Shown: piece after piece, positions 46,484 through 54,345 of the stretch
How the letters are laid out: the number at the start of each line of letters is the position of its first letter
Numbering within the stretch: position 1 is the first letter of the stretch
NCBI RefSeq assembly: GCF_003952945.1
Contig: NZ_QXGK01000001.1
Coordinates: forward strand, 186,001-250,000
DNA: 64,000 nucleotides
Source of the DNA: Bifidobacterium samirii
GTDB lineage: Bacteria > Actinomycetota > Actinomycetes > Actinomycetales > Bifidobacteriaceae
Direction of reading: 5' to 3'
Program-made: the position numbers and the translations under genes
The notes under the pieces: model-generated
Told to the model about the DNA's origin: nothing
Databases searched by the model: none
The model's input: only the letters and a program-made list of their open reading frames with translations

Positions 46484-47719
46484 ATGCGTATCACGAAAGC
46501 GACCCGCTGGCGCGTCTTCGCCGGCGTGTGGATCCAGAGCCTGTTCACCTCCGCGACGGCGTTCTTCAGCCTGTTCGCGCTGCCGCTGACCGGCCAGTTC
46601 GGCTGGAGCGACTCCGACTTCAGCATGGCGTACACGATCTACATGTTCGTGTACTGCGCCGTCGGCTTCATCGGCGGCCTGCTGGCCGAGAAGCTGCAGC
46701 CGCGCGTGGCGATCTACATCGGCCTCGCGTTCTTCGCCGCCGGCTGGTTCCTGACCGGCTTCGCCTCGTCCATCCCGCAGCTGTACCTGTTCTACGGCGT
46801 GCTCGCGGGCGCCGGCGCCGGCACCATCTACCCGGCCTGCCTGCCGACCGCCCTCAAGTGGTTCCCCGACAAGGCCGGCTCGATCTCCGGCCTGGTGCAG
46901 GCCGGCGCCTCGTGCGGCCCGTTCATCATGTCGCCGGTCGCCCAGTGGCTGATCGACACGTACGGCGCGCAGTCCGCGTGCAAGATCCTCGCCGTCATCT
47001 TCCTGATCGGCGTGGGCGCGGTCGCATGGATGATCGTCCCCTGCCCCGAAGGCTGGCTGCCGGAGGGCTGGAAGCCGAGCGCCGAGCAGGCCAAGACGCT
47101 CAACACGAGGAACTACAACATCCCGCAGATGGTCAAGACCCCCGTCTTCTGGGTGATGCTCGTCATGTTCATCTTCGCCAACGCAGCCGGCACGATGATG
47201 GTCAGCGCCACGTCGCCGATCGCCCAGCGCCAGATCGGCCAGTCCGCGATGACCGCGGCCATGTGCGTGAGCATCATGACGCTCGCCAACATGTGCGGCC
47301 GCATCGGTTTCGGCTTCATCTACGACCGGCTCAAGGGCTGGAACTCGCTCATCCTCGTGCTGTTCCTCAACGGCCTGTCGATGATGATGCTCACCGTCGC
47401 GAACTCGCTGCCGTACTTCATCGCCTGCATCTGCCTGGTGGGCTTCTCGTTCGGCGGCCTGCTGGTCGTGTTCGCCCCGATCGTCAAGAACGTGTTCGGT
47501 TCGCGCTTCTACAACCGCAACTACGGTCTGATCTTCATCGGCTACGGCATCGGTGCGTTCGTCGGCCCGAAGATCAGCGCCGGCTTCTACGACCAGACCG
47601 GCTCGTACGTGGCCGGCTACGTCGGCTCGGCGATCCTCGCCGTCGCCGCCATCGCCCTGGTGTTCGCCGCGCGCAAGCTCGTCGCCTCGATGCAGGAGCG
47701 CGACGCCGCCCAGGCGTAG
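46484..47719 (+). CDS. OFA-family MFS transporter (oxalate/formate antiporter-like)
   Basis: The 411-residue protein has 12 hydrophobic helices. The opening RWRVFAGVWIQSLFTSATAFFS, the GGLLAEKLQPR loop and GAGAGTIYPACLPTALKWFPDKAG are typical of the OFA (monocarboxylate/oxalate-formate) MFS branch. AAGGAGAG precedes the ATG. The substrate is unknown; family members move small carboxylates, but the pairing with an SDR suggests uptake or export of that enzyme's substrate or product. The two genes are bracketed by near-identical terminator hairpins at 45445 and 47772. Confidence 0.87.
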   Translation: MRITKATRWRVFAGVWIQSLFTSATAFFSLFALPLTGQFGWSDSDFSMAYTIYMFVYCAVGFIGGLLAEKLQPRVAIYIGLAFFAAGWFLTGFASSIPQLYLFYGVLAGAGAGTIYPACLPTALKWFPDKAGSISGLVQAGASCGPFIMSPVAQWLIDTYGAQSACKILAVIFLIGVGAVAWMIVPCPEGWLPEGWKPSAEQAKTLNTRNYNIPQMVKTPVFWVMLVMFIFANAAGTMMVSATSPIAQRQIGQSAMTAAMCVSIMTLANMCGRIGFGFIYDRLKGWNSLILVLFLNGLSMMMLTVANSLPYFIACICLVGFSFGGLLVVFAPIVKNVFGSRFYNRNYGLIFIGYGIGAFVGPKISAGFYDQTGSYVAGYVGSAILAVAAIALVFAARKLVASMQERDAAQA

Positions 47720-47771
47720 CGCGCCGGTCGAGTCCCGGATGCGGGGCGTTCTCGTCCGCCTTGTCTCCCCG

Positions 47772-47805
47772 GAAGGCCGTCGGATCCTCCGATCCGGCGG
47801 CCTTC
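47772..47805 (+). terminator. OFA-transporter terminator (copy 2 of a duplicated hairpin)
   Basis: GAAGGCCGTCGGATC / GATCCGGCGGCCTTC with loop CTCC, 52 nt past the OFA stop. It is identical in both arms to 45445-45478. Confidence 0.85.
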
Positions 47806-47896
47806 GTCGTATCCGACGAGCGCCGGCGGGCGAATGTCGACGGGCGGATGGCGGGGATGCGCCGACCGGCCCGCCCCTGCGGTTAGGCTGGGGCGC

Positions 47897-49045
47897 ATGA
47901 CTATCACGGTTTCTACGGACGGGTCGGCGCTGGGCAATCCCAACGGCCCGATGGGCTGGGCGTGGGCCGACCACACGCCGCACGCGGGCGGCACGTCCGG
48001 GCATCTGCACGGCGGCGACTGCGACGCGGGCGGCGCGACCAACGGCACCAATCAGATCGGTGAACTGTGCGCGGTATTGGAGGCGCTGCGCGCGCATCCG
48101 GGCGACGAGCCGCTGGTCATCGAAACGGACTCCCAGTACGCGATCAACTGCTCGACCAAGTGGGTGGCCGGCTGGAAGCGCAACGGCTGGAAGAACTCGC
48201 AGAAGAAGCCGGTCAAGAACCGGGCCGTCATCGAAGCCATCGACGTCGAGATCAGACGGCGGCGCGGGTCGGTCAGATTCGTGTGGGTCAAGGGGCACGC
48301 GGGCAACGCCGGCAACGAGAAGGTCGACGAGCTGGCGCGCACGTACGCCGAGGACTGCCGGTCCGGCGCGCGCGACGGCTACCTGCCGAAGGAGGGCTGG
48401 GAGTCGCTGCTCGCCTCCGAATACTCGAAGGGCACCGACGTGCCCGAGGACGCGCGCATGCTGCTCGACGGCCGCATCAGCGCCGCCGACTATCATCTCG
48501 GCCGCGGCGGCGAGTCGTTCGACGACGCCGTCGTCATCGGCGCGGAGCGTCCCGCCGGCGACGATCGGCGGGATGACGACGCGCGGACGGACGGCGTCGC
48601 GCGCGACGATGACGGCATCGGGGACATCGACGACGTGATCGTCGACGAGGCGACCGGCGTCATCGACGACGTGCCGGCGGACGGACCGACGCCCGATACC
48701 GCGGATGATGCCGCGGACAATGCCGCGCACCATGCCGCCGAAGCAGCCGATGCGGATGCCGACGCGAAGCCGACGGAGGCCACGGCCCCGGCGGCGGAAT
48801 CGACGGTCTCGCAGCCGGCGCCGACCGTGCCGACCGCACCGACCGCGACGGTCGTGCAGCAGACCGCGCCGGCGATGCGGGCGAGCGGGCTGACCGTGTC
48901 GGGTCGGGTGCGCGTGTCGCCGCCGCCGTCGTCGAGCCCGACGTTCGACGGACGGCCGCGCATGGTACGCGGGTTCATCGAGGTCGCCGGATACGTGGAC
49001 GGCGACGGCACGCTGACGCTCGCCGACGCGGCGCTGCTCATGTAG
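47897..49045 (+). CDS. rnhA: Ribonuclease HI with long acidic C-terminal extension
   Basis: The start at 47897 (MTITVSTDGSALG) gives 382 residues. The first ~150 form RNase HI with the full active site: Asp8, Glu56 in GELCAVLEAL, Asp78 in IETDSQY, His134 in VKGHAGN and Asp144. It cleaves RNA in RNA-DNA hybrids such as Okazaki primers and R-loops. The C-terminal ~230 residues are acidic and low-complexity, then Ala/Thr/Pro-rich, ending in a short structured segment (GRPRMVRGFIEVAGYVDGDG). The extension is much longer than the usual enzyme of about 155 residues. Confidence 0.92.
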   Translation: MTITVSTDGSALGNPNGPMGWAWADHTPHAGGTSGHLHGGDCDAGGATNGTNQIGELCAVLEALRAHPGDEPLVIETDSQYAINCSTKWVAGWKRNGWKNSQKKPVKNRAVIEAIDVEIRRRRGSVRFVWVKGHAGNAGNEKVDELARTYAEDCRSGARDGYLPKEGWESLLASEYSKGTDVPEDARMLLDGRISAADYHLGRGGESFDDAVVIGAERPAGDDRRDDDARTDGVARDDDGIGDIDDVIVDEATGVIDDVPADGPTPDTADDAADNAAHHAAEAADADADAKPTEATAPAAESTVSQPAPTVPTAPTATVVQQTAPAMRASGLTVSGRVRVSPPPSSSPTFDGRPRMVRGFIEVAGYVDGDGTLTLADAALLM

Positions 49046-49138
49046 GCCCGCAGAACCGCCGCGCGCAACGCATCGGATAGTATAGGAACGGGCTTGGCGC
49101 TACGGGCGCGAAGCGACGACATCCGTAAGGAGAGCATT

Positions 49139-49837
49139 ATGGACAAGGCACAGCAGGATGCACTGAAGAAGGCGGCCGGCATCGAAGCCGCCAAGCTGAT
49201 CGAGAACGGCATGATCGCGGGTCTGGGCACCGGTTCGACCGTGCGCTTCCTCGTCGACGAGCTCGGCCGCCGCGTGCAGGAGGAGGGCCTGCAGTTCACC
49301 GGCGTGACCACCTCCCGCCGCACCCAGGAGCAGGCCGAGAGCTACGGCATCACGATCGTCGACATCGACGACGTCGACCATGTGGACATCACCATCGACG
49401 GCGCCGACGAGGTCGACAAGGACTTCAACGGCATCAAGGGCGGCGGCGCGGCCCTGCTGTGGGAGAAGATCGTCGCGATCAACTCGAACAAGATCGTGTG
49501 GATCGTCGACGAGTCCAAGGTCGTCGACACGATCGGCAAGTTCCCGCTGCCGGTCGAGGTCATCCCGTTCGGCGCCGGCCAGGTCGTGCGCAAGTTCGAG
49601 GAACGCGGCTACAAGCCGGTCCTGCGCCTCGACGCCGAAGGCAAGCCGGTGCGCACCGACGAGAACAACTACGTGGTCGACCTGCATCTCGAGCGCATCG
49701 AGCATCCGCAGGATCTGGCCGACGACCTGATCAACACGGTCGGCGTGGTCGAGCACGGCCTGTTCCTCAACATGGTCGACACCGTGATCGTGGGCGATCC
49801 GAACGGCCCGCGCGTGCTGACCAACGGCAACAAGTAA
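49139..49837 (+). CDS. rpiA: Ribose-5-phosphate isomerase A
   Basis: RpiA interconverts ribose-5-phosphate and ribulose-5-phosphate and supplies the bifid shunt and nucleotide synthesis. The 232-residue protein has [15 protein letters not shown] (phosphate loop), [21 protein letters not shown] split over the two catalytic segments (Asp of DGADE, Glu of DEVD, Lys of IKGGG) and [10 protein letters not shown]. The ATG at 49139 is preceded by TAAGGAGAG with ideal spacing. It is monocistronic with its own terminator. Confidence 0.97.
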   Translation: MDKAQQDALKKAAGIEAAKLIENGMIAGLGTGSTVRFLVDELGRRVQEEGLQFTGVTTSRRTQEQAESYGITIVDIDDVDHVDITIDGADEVDKDFNGIKGGGAALLWEKIVAINSNKIVWIVDESKVVDTIGKFPLPVEVIPFGAGQVVRKFEERGYKPVLRLDAEGKPVRTDENNYVVDLHLERIEHPQDLADDLINTVGVVEHGLFLNMVDTVIVGDPNGPRVLTNGNK

Positions 49838-49888
49838 GGTCTCGTAAACTCACGTTCCGGCGTCCATCCGACCGGCGGACGAACGACT

Positions 49889-49928
49889 GAGGAGGGGTGC
49901 GGTTCAACAGTGAGCCGCACCCCTCCTG
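49889..49928 (+). terminator. rpiA terminator
   Basis: AGGAGGGGTGCGG pairs with CCGCACCCCTCCT around TTCAACAGTGAG and is followed by GCGTTTTG, about 52 nt past the rpiA stop. Confidence 0.85.
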
Positions 49929-49934
49929 CGTTTT

Positions 49935-50162
49935 GTATGCGTCCCTCCGCACTCCGACGTGGCGTCGGAATCTGTATGTGACTGAGTTTTCCCATGCTGA
50001 TTGCGACGCTGGGGGCACGTGTTGCGTCGGGATTCGTATGTGATGGACGGCCGGTGTACAGATTGCGACGCTGGGAGGCTGTGTTGCGTCGTTTTCTGTA
50101 TGTGATGGATAGCTGGTTCACCGATTACGACGCTGGGAGGCCGTGTTGCGTCGGGATTCGGA
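49935..50162. repeat. Hairpin-repeat array 2 (family B), about four decayed units
   Basis: Units near 49936, 49994, 50055 and 50116 repeat at 58-61 nt. Each has a left arm containing GATTGCGACGCTGGG and a right arm GTGTTGCGTCG. The arms pair less well than in the other two arrays (GCGACGC against GCGTCG core only). Linkers share GTATGTGATGGA. The 400 nt between rpiA and the bS22 gene contain this array and two terminators, and no larger gene. Confidence 0.85.
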
Positions 50163-50178
50163 TATACCCGGATATGAC

Positions 50179-50213
50179 GAAGCCCCTCGCGACGGAACGT
50201 CGTGAGGGGCTTC
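50179..50213 (-). terminator. bS22-type gene terminator
   Basis: GAAGCCCCTC pairs with GAGGGGCTTC, with inner CGAC/GTCG, 25 nt beyond the stop of the minus-strand mini-gene. Confidence 0.8.
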
Positions 50214-50237
50214 CTGCTCACCTGGTGAGCGAAAAGA

Positions 50238-50327
50238 CTACCTGCGCTGGTGGCGAGTCTTACGCAGCAGCTTGCGGTGCTTCTTCTTGCTCATCCGCTT
50301 GCGGCGCTTCTTGATGACCGAACCCAT
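50238..50327 (-). CDS. AURKAIP1/COX24-type mini ribosomal protein (bS22-like)
   Basis: A 29-residue, extremely basic peptide opens [12 protein letters not shown] and ends [10 protein letters not shown]. It matches the short actinobacterial AURKAIP1/COX24-domain protein, which in mycobacteria is the 30S protein bS22. GGAGG lies 6 nt before the ATG at 50327 and a terminator follows. The usual family members run a few residues longer (an Asn-Lys-Lys-type end), so this one stops slightly early. Too short for ordinary gene finding, but the sequence, ribosome site and terminator all agree. Confidence 0.92.
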   Translation of the reverse strand: MGSVIKKRRKRMSKKKHRKLLRKTRHQRR

Positions 50328-50458
50328 CTCAGCCTCCGTTCCTAGTAAATCGTAAAGATTGCAACTTGCCTAATAGTACACACATTCGGGGACGAACGGT
50401 AACGGCGTTCCGCAGGGCCCTGATGCACGTCCGCGCGAACATCCGCCGGCAGCGGCGC

Positions 50459-51097
50459 TCACAGCGGGAAGTCGACGTAGAAGCGCTGCACCGACTCCGA
50501 CGATCCGCTCGCCTGGAAGACGACGGTGTCGTTGCGCCACACGGCCACGGCCTTGCTCTCGTCGGCGGCGTCCTCGTGCACGGTGTAGCTGCCGGTCGCC
50601 TCGCCGGACACCTTGACGGTGCCGGATGCGAGTTCGGATCCGGCGAGCGCCTTGGTGACCGCCTCGTACTGCGCCTTGGCCGATTTGGCGGTCGACCATT
50701 GCGCGACGACGAGGGTCACGTCCTTGGCTTCGGCGCCGGTCGAGTAGGTGAGCGTGTACTCCTCCAGCGGCGAGGCGGCGCCCCACGTGGTGCTGGCGTC
50801 GGCGGCGGTGCGCGCGTAGTTCAGCACGCTGTCGGGCATGGCCTTGAGCAGTTCGCTGGCGTCGTCGGGCAGGGCGGTGGCCTTGATGCTCGGCGTGGTC
50901 GGCTCCGTGTCCTTCGTGCCGTCGTCGGTGGTGGACGTGGTGGATCCGTTGTCGGATGCGGCGTTGCGGTCGAGCGCCCAGCCGGGCCAGACGAATGCGG
51001 ACAGGAGCGCCAGCACGATGACCAGCGCGGCCGCGGCCACGACGACGAGGAGCTTGCCGTGCGACGGGGAGTTCGGAGTGTGTTGCGTGTTCGCCAT
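50459..51097 (-). CDS. Single-pass membrane protein of unknown function
   Basis: The start at 51097 (MANTQHTPNSPS) gives 212 residues: a 14-residue polar cytoplasmic end, one membrane helix (LLVVVAAAALVIVLALLSAFVW), a Ser/Thr/Asp-rich linker and a ~130-residue extracellular domain of mixed alpha/beta composition (LEEYTLTYSTGAEAKDVTLVVAQW, VAVWRNDTVVFQASG). GGGGG precedes the ATG. I do not recognise the family. The outer domain could be a small ligand-binding or sporulation-domain-like fold. It is divergent from radA. Confidence 0.75.
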   Translation of the reverse strand: MANTQHTPNSPSHGKLLVVVAAAALVIVLALLSAFVWPGWALDRNAASDNGSTTSTTDDGTKDTEPTTPSIKATALPDDASELLKAMPDSVLNYARTAADASTTWGAASPLEEYTLTYSTGAEAKDVTLVVAQWSTAKSAKAQYEAVTKALAGSELASGTVKVSGEATGSYTVHEDAADESKAVAVWRNDTVVFQASGSSESVQRFYVDFPL

Positions 51098-51257
51098 AGC
51101 CCCCGATTCTCTCACAGCCGTCTGACGCTCGCCCGCCGGGCGCCTGCCGCCGCCGAACCGCACGGCCTCATGTTTTCACGGGATGTTTCACAACGTCGCC
51201 GACCGGCCTCAGGCCGTCCGCGCTCCCCTGTCAGCGCGATGCCGTAGCGTCGGCGTC

Positions 51258-52691
51258 ATGGCGAAATCGGCGAAGTCCCCAGTGCAGTACCTGTGTTCGG
51301 AATGCGGGTGGAGCGGCCCCAAATGGTACGGCCGCTGCCCCGAATGCGGCCAGTGGGGTTCGCTTGAGGAGTTCCGCGAATCATCACCCGCGGCCGGTTC
51401 CGCGCGCACGGCCGCGCCGGGCCGCACGGCGCGCACGGTCGCCGCACCGCTGTCGTCCCTGTCGGCGCAGTCGGCGGCGCGTCCGATCACGCAGGTCGCC
51501 GCCGACGCGGTGACGCGCGTGCCCACCGGCTTCGGCGAGTTCGACCGCGTGCTGGGCGGCGGCATCGTCCCCGGTTCGGTCACGCTGATCGCCGGCGAAC
51601 CGGGCGTCGGCAAGTCGACGCTGCTGCTGGAGACGGCTGGGCGCATCGCCCGCGGCGTGCGCGCCGACCATCGGGCCGTCCTGTACATCTCGGGCGAGGA
51701 GTCGGCGGCGCAGGTGCGCATGCGCGCCTCGCGCATCGACGCGGTCGAGGAGAACCTGCTGCTCGCGTCGACGACGGATCTGGCGACCGCGCTGGCGCTC
51801 ATCGAACGAGAACGCCCGGCGCTGGCGATCGTCGATTCGGCGCAGACGATCGTCTCGCAGAGCGTCGACGGCATTTCGGGCGGGTCGACGCAGGTGCGCG
51901 AGGTCGCCAGCGCGCTCATCGACACGGCCAAGTCGCTCGACGTGCCGGTGCTGCTCGTCGGCCATGTCACCAAGGACGGGTCGATCGCCGGCCCGCGCAC
52001 GCTGGAGCATCTGGTGGACGTGGTGTGCCAGTTCGAGGGTGACGCGCAGACCGCGCTGCGCATGCTGCGCGCGGTGAAGAACCGCTTCGGACCCACCGAC
52101 GAGGTCGGCTGCTTCGACATGAGCGGGGAGGGCATCGAGGAGGTGGCCGACCCGTCCGGCCTGTTCCTGTCGGGGGCGGGCGGCGGCGAGGCGCCGGTGG
52201 AAGGTACGTGCGTCACGTTCACGCTCGACGGGCATCGCAGTCTGCCGATCGAGATCCAGTCGCTGGTGACCACATCGGTGCTGCCCACGCCGCGGCGCGC
52301 GGTCAACGGCGTGGACACGAGCCGCATCGCGATGCTCGTCGCCGTGCTGTACCGGCATGGCCGCATCAACCTGCTCGCCAACGACCTGTACGTGTCCACG
52401 ATCGCAGGCGGGCTGGCGAAGGAGCCGGCGTGCGATCTGGCGATCGTGGCCGCGCTGGCGAGCGCCGCGAAGGAGCGTCCGATCGCACGGACGACGTGCG
52501 CGGTCGGCGAGATCTCGCTGACGGGCCAGGTGCGTCCGGTACCGCGTCTGGAGCATCGTCTGCGCGAGGCGGCGCGGCTGGGGTTCACGACGGCGGTGAC
52601 GCCGACGCTGCGCAGGCCGGTCGAGATTCCCGGACTGACGATCGTGCAGTCGGATACGCTGCGCGACGCGCTGGCCGCGCTGGGATTGTGA
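51258..52691 (+). CDS. radA: DNA repair protein RadA
   Basis: RadA is a RecA-like branch-migration ATPase in recombinational repair. The 477-residue protein has the N-terminal C4 zinc finger (Cys13, 16, 27, 30; CSECGW and CPECGQW), Walker A GEPGVGKST at 113-121, Walker B LAIVDSAQT, the RadA-specific KNRFGPTDEVG motif and a C-terminal Lon-like domain (TRVAVGEISLTGQVRP-type segment, read as TCAVGEISLTGQVRP). It is the first gene of a likely operon with the SAHH-like gene 40 nt downstream. Confidence 0.96.
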   Translation: MAKSAKSPVQYLCSECGWSGPKWYGRCPECGQWGSLEEFRESSPAAGSARTAAPGRTARTVAAPLSSLSAQSAARPITQVAADAVTRVPTGFGEFDRVLGGGIVPGSVTLIAGEPGVGKSTLLLETAGRIARGVRADHRAVLYISGEESAAQVRMRASRIDAVEENLLLASTTDLATALALIERERPALAIVDSAQTIVSQSVDGISGGSTQVREVASALIDTAKSLDVPVLLVGHVTKDGSIAGPRTLEHLVDVVCQFEGDAQTALRMLRAVKNRFGPTDEVGCFDMSGEGIEEVADPSGLFLSGAGGGEAPVEGTCVTFTLDGHRSLPIEIQSLVTTSVLPTPRRAVNGVDTSRIAMLVAVLYRHGRINLLANDLYVSTIAGGLAKEPACDLAIVAALASAAKERPIARTTCAVGEISLTGQVRPVPRLEHRLREAARLGFTTAVTPTLRRPVEIPGLTIVQSDTLRDALAALGL

Positions 52692-52731
52692 CGGCGGCGG
52701 CTCATGCCGCCCCGCCGGTAGAGTGGGCGGC

Positions 52732-54345
52732 ATGAGCGTGAACGATGACGATATGCACACCACCGATTTCGCCGCGTGGGCGGCCTCATACTCCCAGCGA
52801 ACGAACTGTTCGCTGGCCGGCGCGCGGCTCGTATCGCCCGACATGGCCGGCGACGCTGCCGGGCGTTTCGCCGTCGCGGCAGCCCAGTGGGGCATGATCG
52901 CCGTCGACGGTGCCGAGGGCACGCCCGACGACGATTTCTCGATCCGGTTCCCCGCCGCCCATGCGGATGCCGACTCCCCCGCCGACTTCGACGCGCGCAC
53001 GCTCGACGGCAAGGCGGCGATCGACTATGCGCAGGCGCATATGCCGGTGCTGCGCGACCTACTCGCCCACCTGCGCGAGCACGGTGTCGTCGATGCGGAT
53101 GGCACCGATTCCGTGCCGGTCGATCTGACCGGCGTGCGCATCGCCGTATGTCTGGTACTGGAGCCCAAGACCGCGGTGCTGCTGCGCGCGCTGCATGACG
53201 CGGGCGCGGTCGTGGGCGTGTTCGCCGACCCGTCGGAGACGGACCAGCGTGTGGCCGACCGGCTGCGCGAGGAGGGCATCGCCGTCGAGGCGGACGTGCG
53301 CTGGAGCGCCGAGGACGCGCATCAGGGCGCGCTGCGGCTGCTGGATGCGATCCGCCCGCAGATCATCATCGACGACGGCGGCAGCTTCGCCCGTCTCGCC
53401 GCGCAGGAGCGGCCCGCCCTGCTCGCCGACCTGATCGGCGTGGCGGAGGAGACGACCAGTGGCGTGCGCGCGTTCGAGGCGATGCAGGCGGCGGGTGCGC
53501 TCACGTTCCCGGTGGTCGCGGTCAACGACAGTGTCCTGAAGACCGGATTCGACAATCTGCACGGCACGGGCGAATCGTGCGTGACGACGATGCAGGAGCT
53601 GCTGGGCGCGCACGCGTTCGACGGCGCGCGCGTCGCGGTCGTCGGCTACGGGCCGGTGGGCCGCGGGTTCGCGGTGCGCGTGCGCGCGCTGGGGGCGCAC
53701 GTCGCCGTATGCGACATCGACCCGGTGGCGGCGCTCAGGGCCGTGTTCGACGGGTTCGAGGCGCGCGACCTGGCCGATGCGGCCGCGTGGGCGGATATCG
53801 TCGTGTCGGCGACGGGCGTGCGCCACACGGTCACGCTCGACCATATGCGGCGCATGCGCGACGGCGCGGTGCTGTCGGTCATCGGCGGCATCGCCAACGA
53901 GATCGCGTTGGACAACGTCCCCGGATTCACGCACGTCACCGGACGCGGCCGCACCGACGTGGCCGTGCCGGACGGGCCGACGCTGACGCTGCTGGCGGAG
54001 GGCGACGGCGTCAACTACACGGCCGGCGGCGGCAATCCGATCGAGATCATGGACTTCAGCTTCGCCGTGCAGGCGAGCGCCGTCGCGTATCTGCTGGCGC
54101 ATCGCGGCCGTCTTGCGGCCGGCGTGCATCGGCTGCCGGCGTCGTGCGACCGCATGATCGCGCGCGTCGCGCTGCGTGCGCGCGGCATGTCGGCCAGTCA
54201 TGCCGTCGGCGACAATGGCTATAGCTGGCGGCTGACCCGCTTCGCCGACACCGTCGGGCAATCGGATGGCCGACGGTCCGGCCGATCGTCCGACCAGCCG
54301 TCCGACCAGCCGACGACGACCGATCCGAGAGGAGCGCACGCATGA
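52732..54345 (+). CDS. Divergent S-adenosylhomocysteine hydrolase-like protein
   Basis: The 537-residue protein aligns by eye with SAH hydrolase: DDGG (Asp215), EETTSG (Glu239/240), NDSVLK (Lys270), FDN (Asp274-Asn275), the NAD loop VGYGPVGRG (304-312) and LLAEGDGVN. Several substrate or cofactor residues differ. The His of CLHMT is Val142, the Cys of YGCRES is Thr279, the GHFD motif is GGIA at 385-388 and the His of GHP is Asn435. The C-terminal KPxHYRY that completes the NAD site is absent, replaced by a Ser/Asp/Gln-rich tail. It may act on a modified substrate or be regulatory. ATGA overlap couples it to the amidohydrolase gene. Confidence 0.85.
   Translation: MSVNDDDMHTTDFAAWAASYSQRTNCSLAGARLVSPDMAGDAAGRFAVAAAQWGMIAVDGAEGTPDDDFSIRFPAAHADADSPADFDARTLDGKAAIDYAQAHMPVLRDLLAHLREHGVVDADGTDSVPVDLTGVRIAVCLVLEPKTAVLLRALHDAGAVVGVFADPSETDQRVADRLREEGIAVEADVRWSAEDAHQGALRLLDAIRPQIIIDDGGSFARLAAQERPALLADLIGVAEETTSGVRAFEAMQAAGALTFPVVAVNDSVLKTGFDNLHGTGESCVTTMQELLGAHAFDGARVAVVGYGPVGRGFAVRVRALGAHVAVCDIDPVAALRAVFDGFEARDLADAAAWADIVVSATGVRHTVTLDHMRRMRDGAVLSVIGGIANEIALDNVPGFTHVTGRGRTDVAVPDGPTLTLLAEGDGVNYTAGGGNPIEIMDFSFAVQASAVAYLLAHRGRLAAGVHRLPASCDRMIARVALRARGMSASHAVGDNGYSWRLTRFADTVGQSDGRRSGRSSDQPSDQPTTTDPRGAHA

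Noticed and set aside
45602-48733. A 1043-residue minus-strand open frame opposite the SDR, OFA and RNase H genes
   Set aside because: Antisense shadow caused by high third-position GC; the plus-strand genes have complete motifs and ribosome sites.
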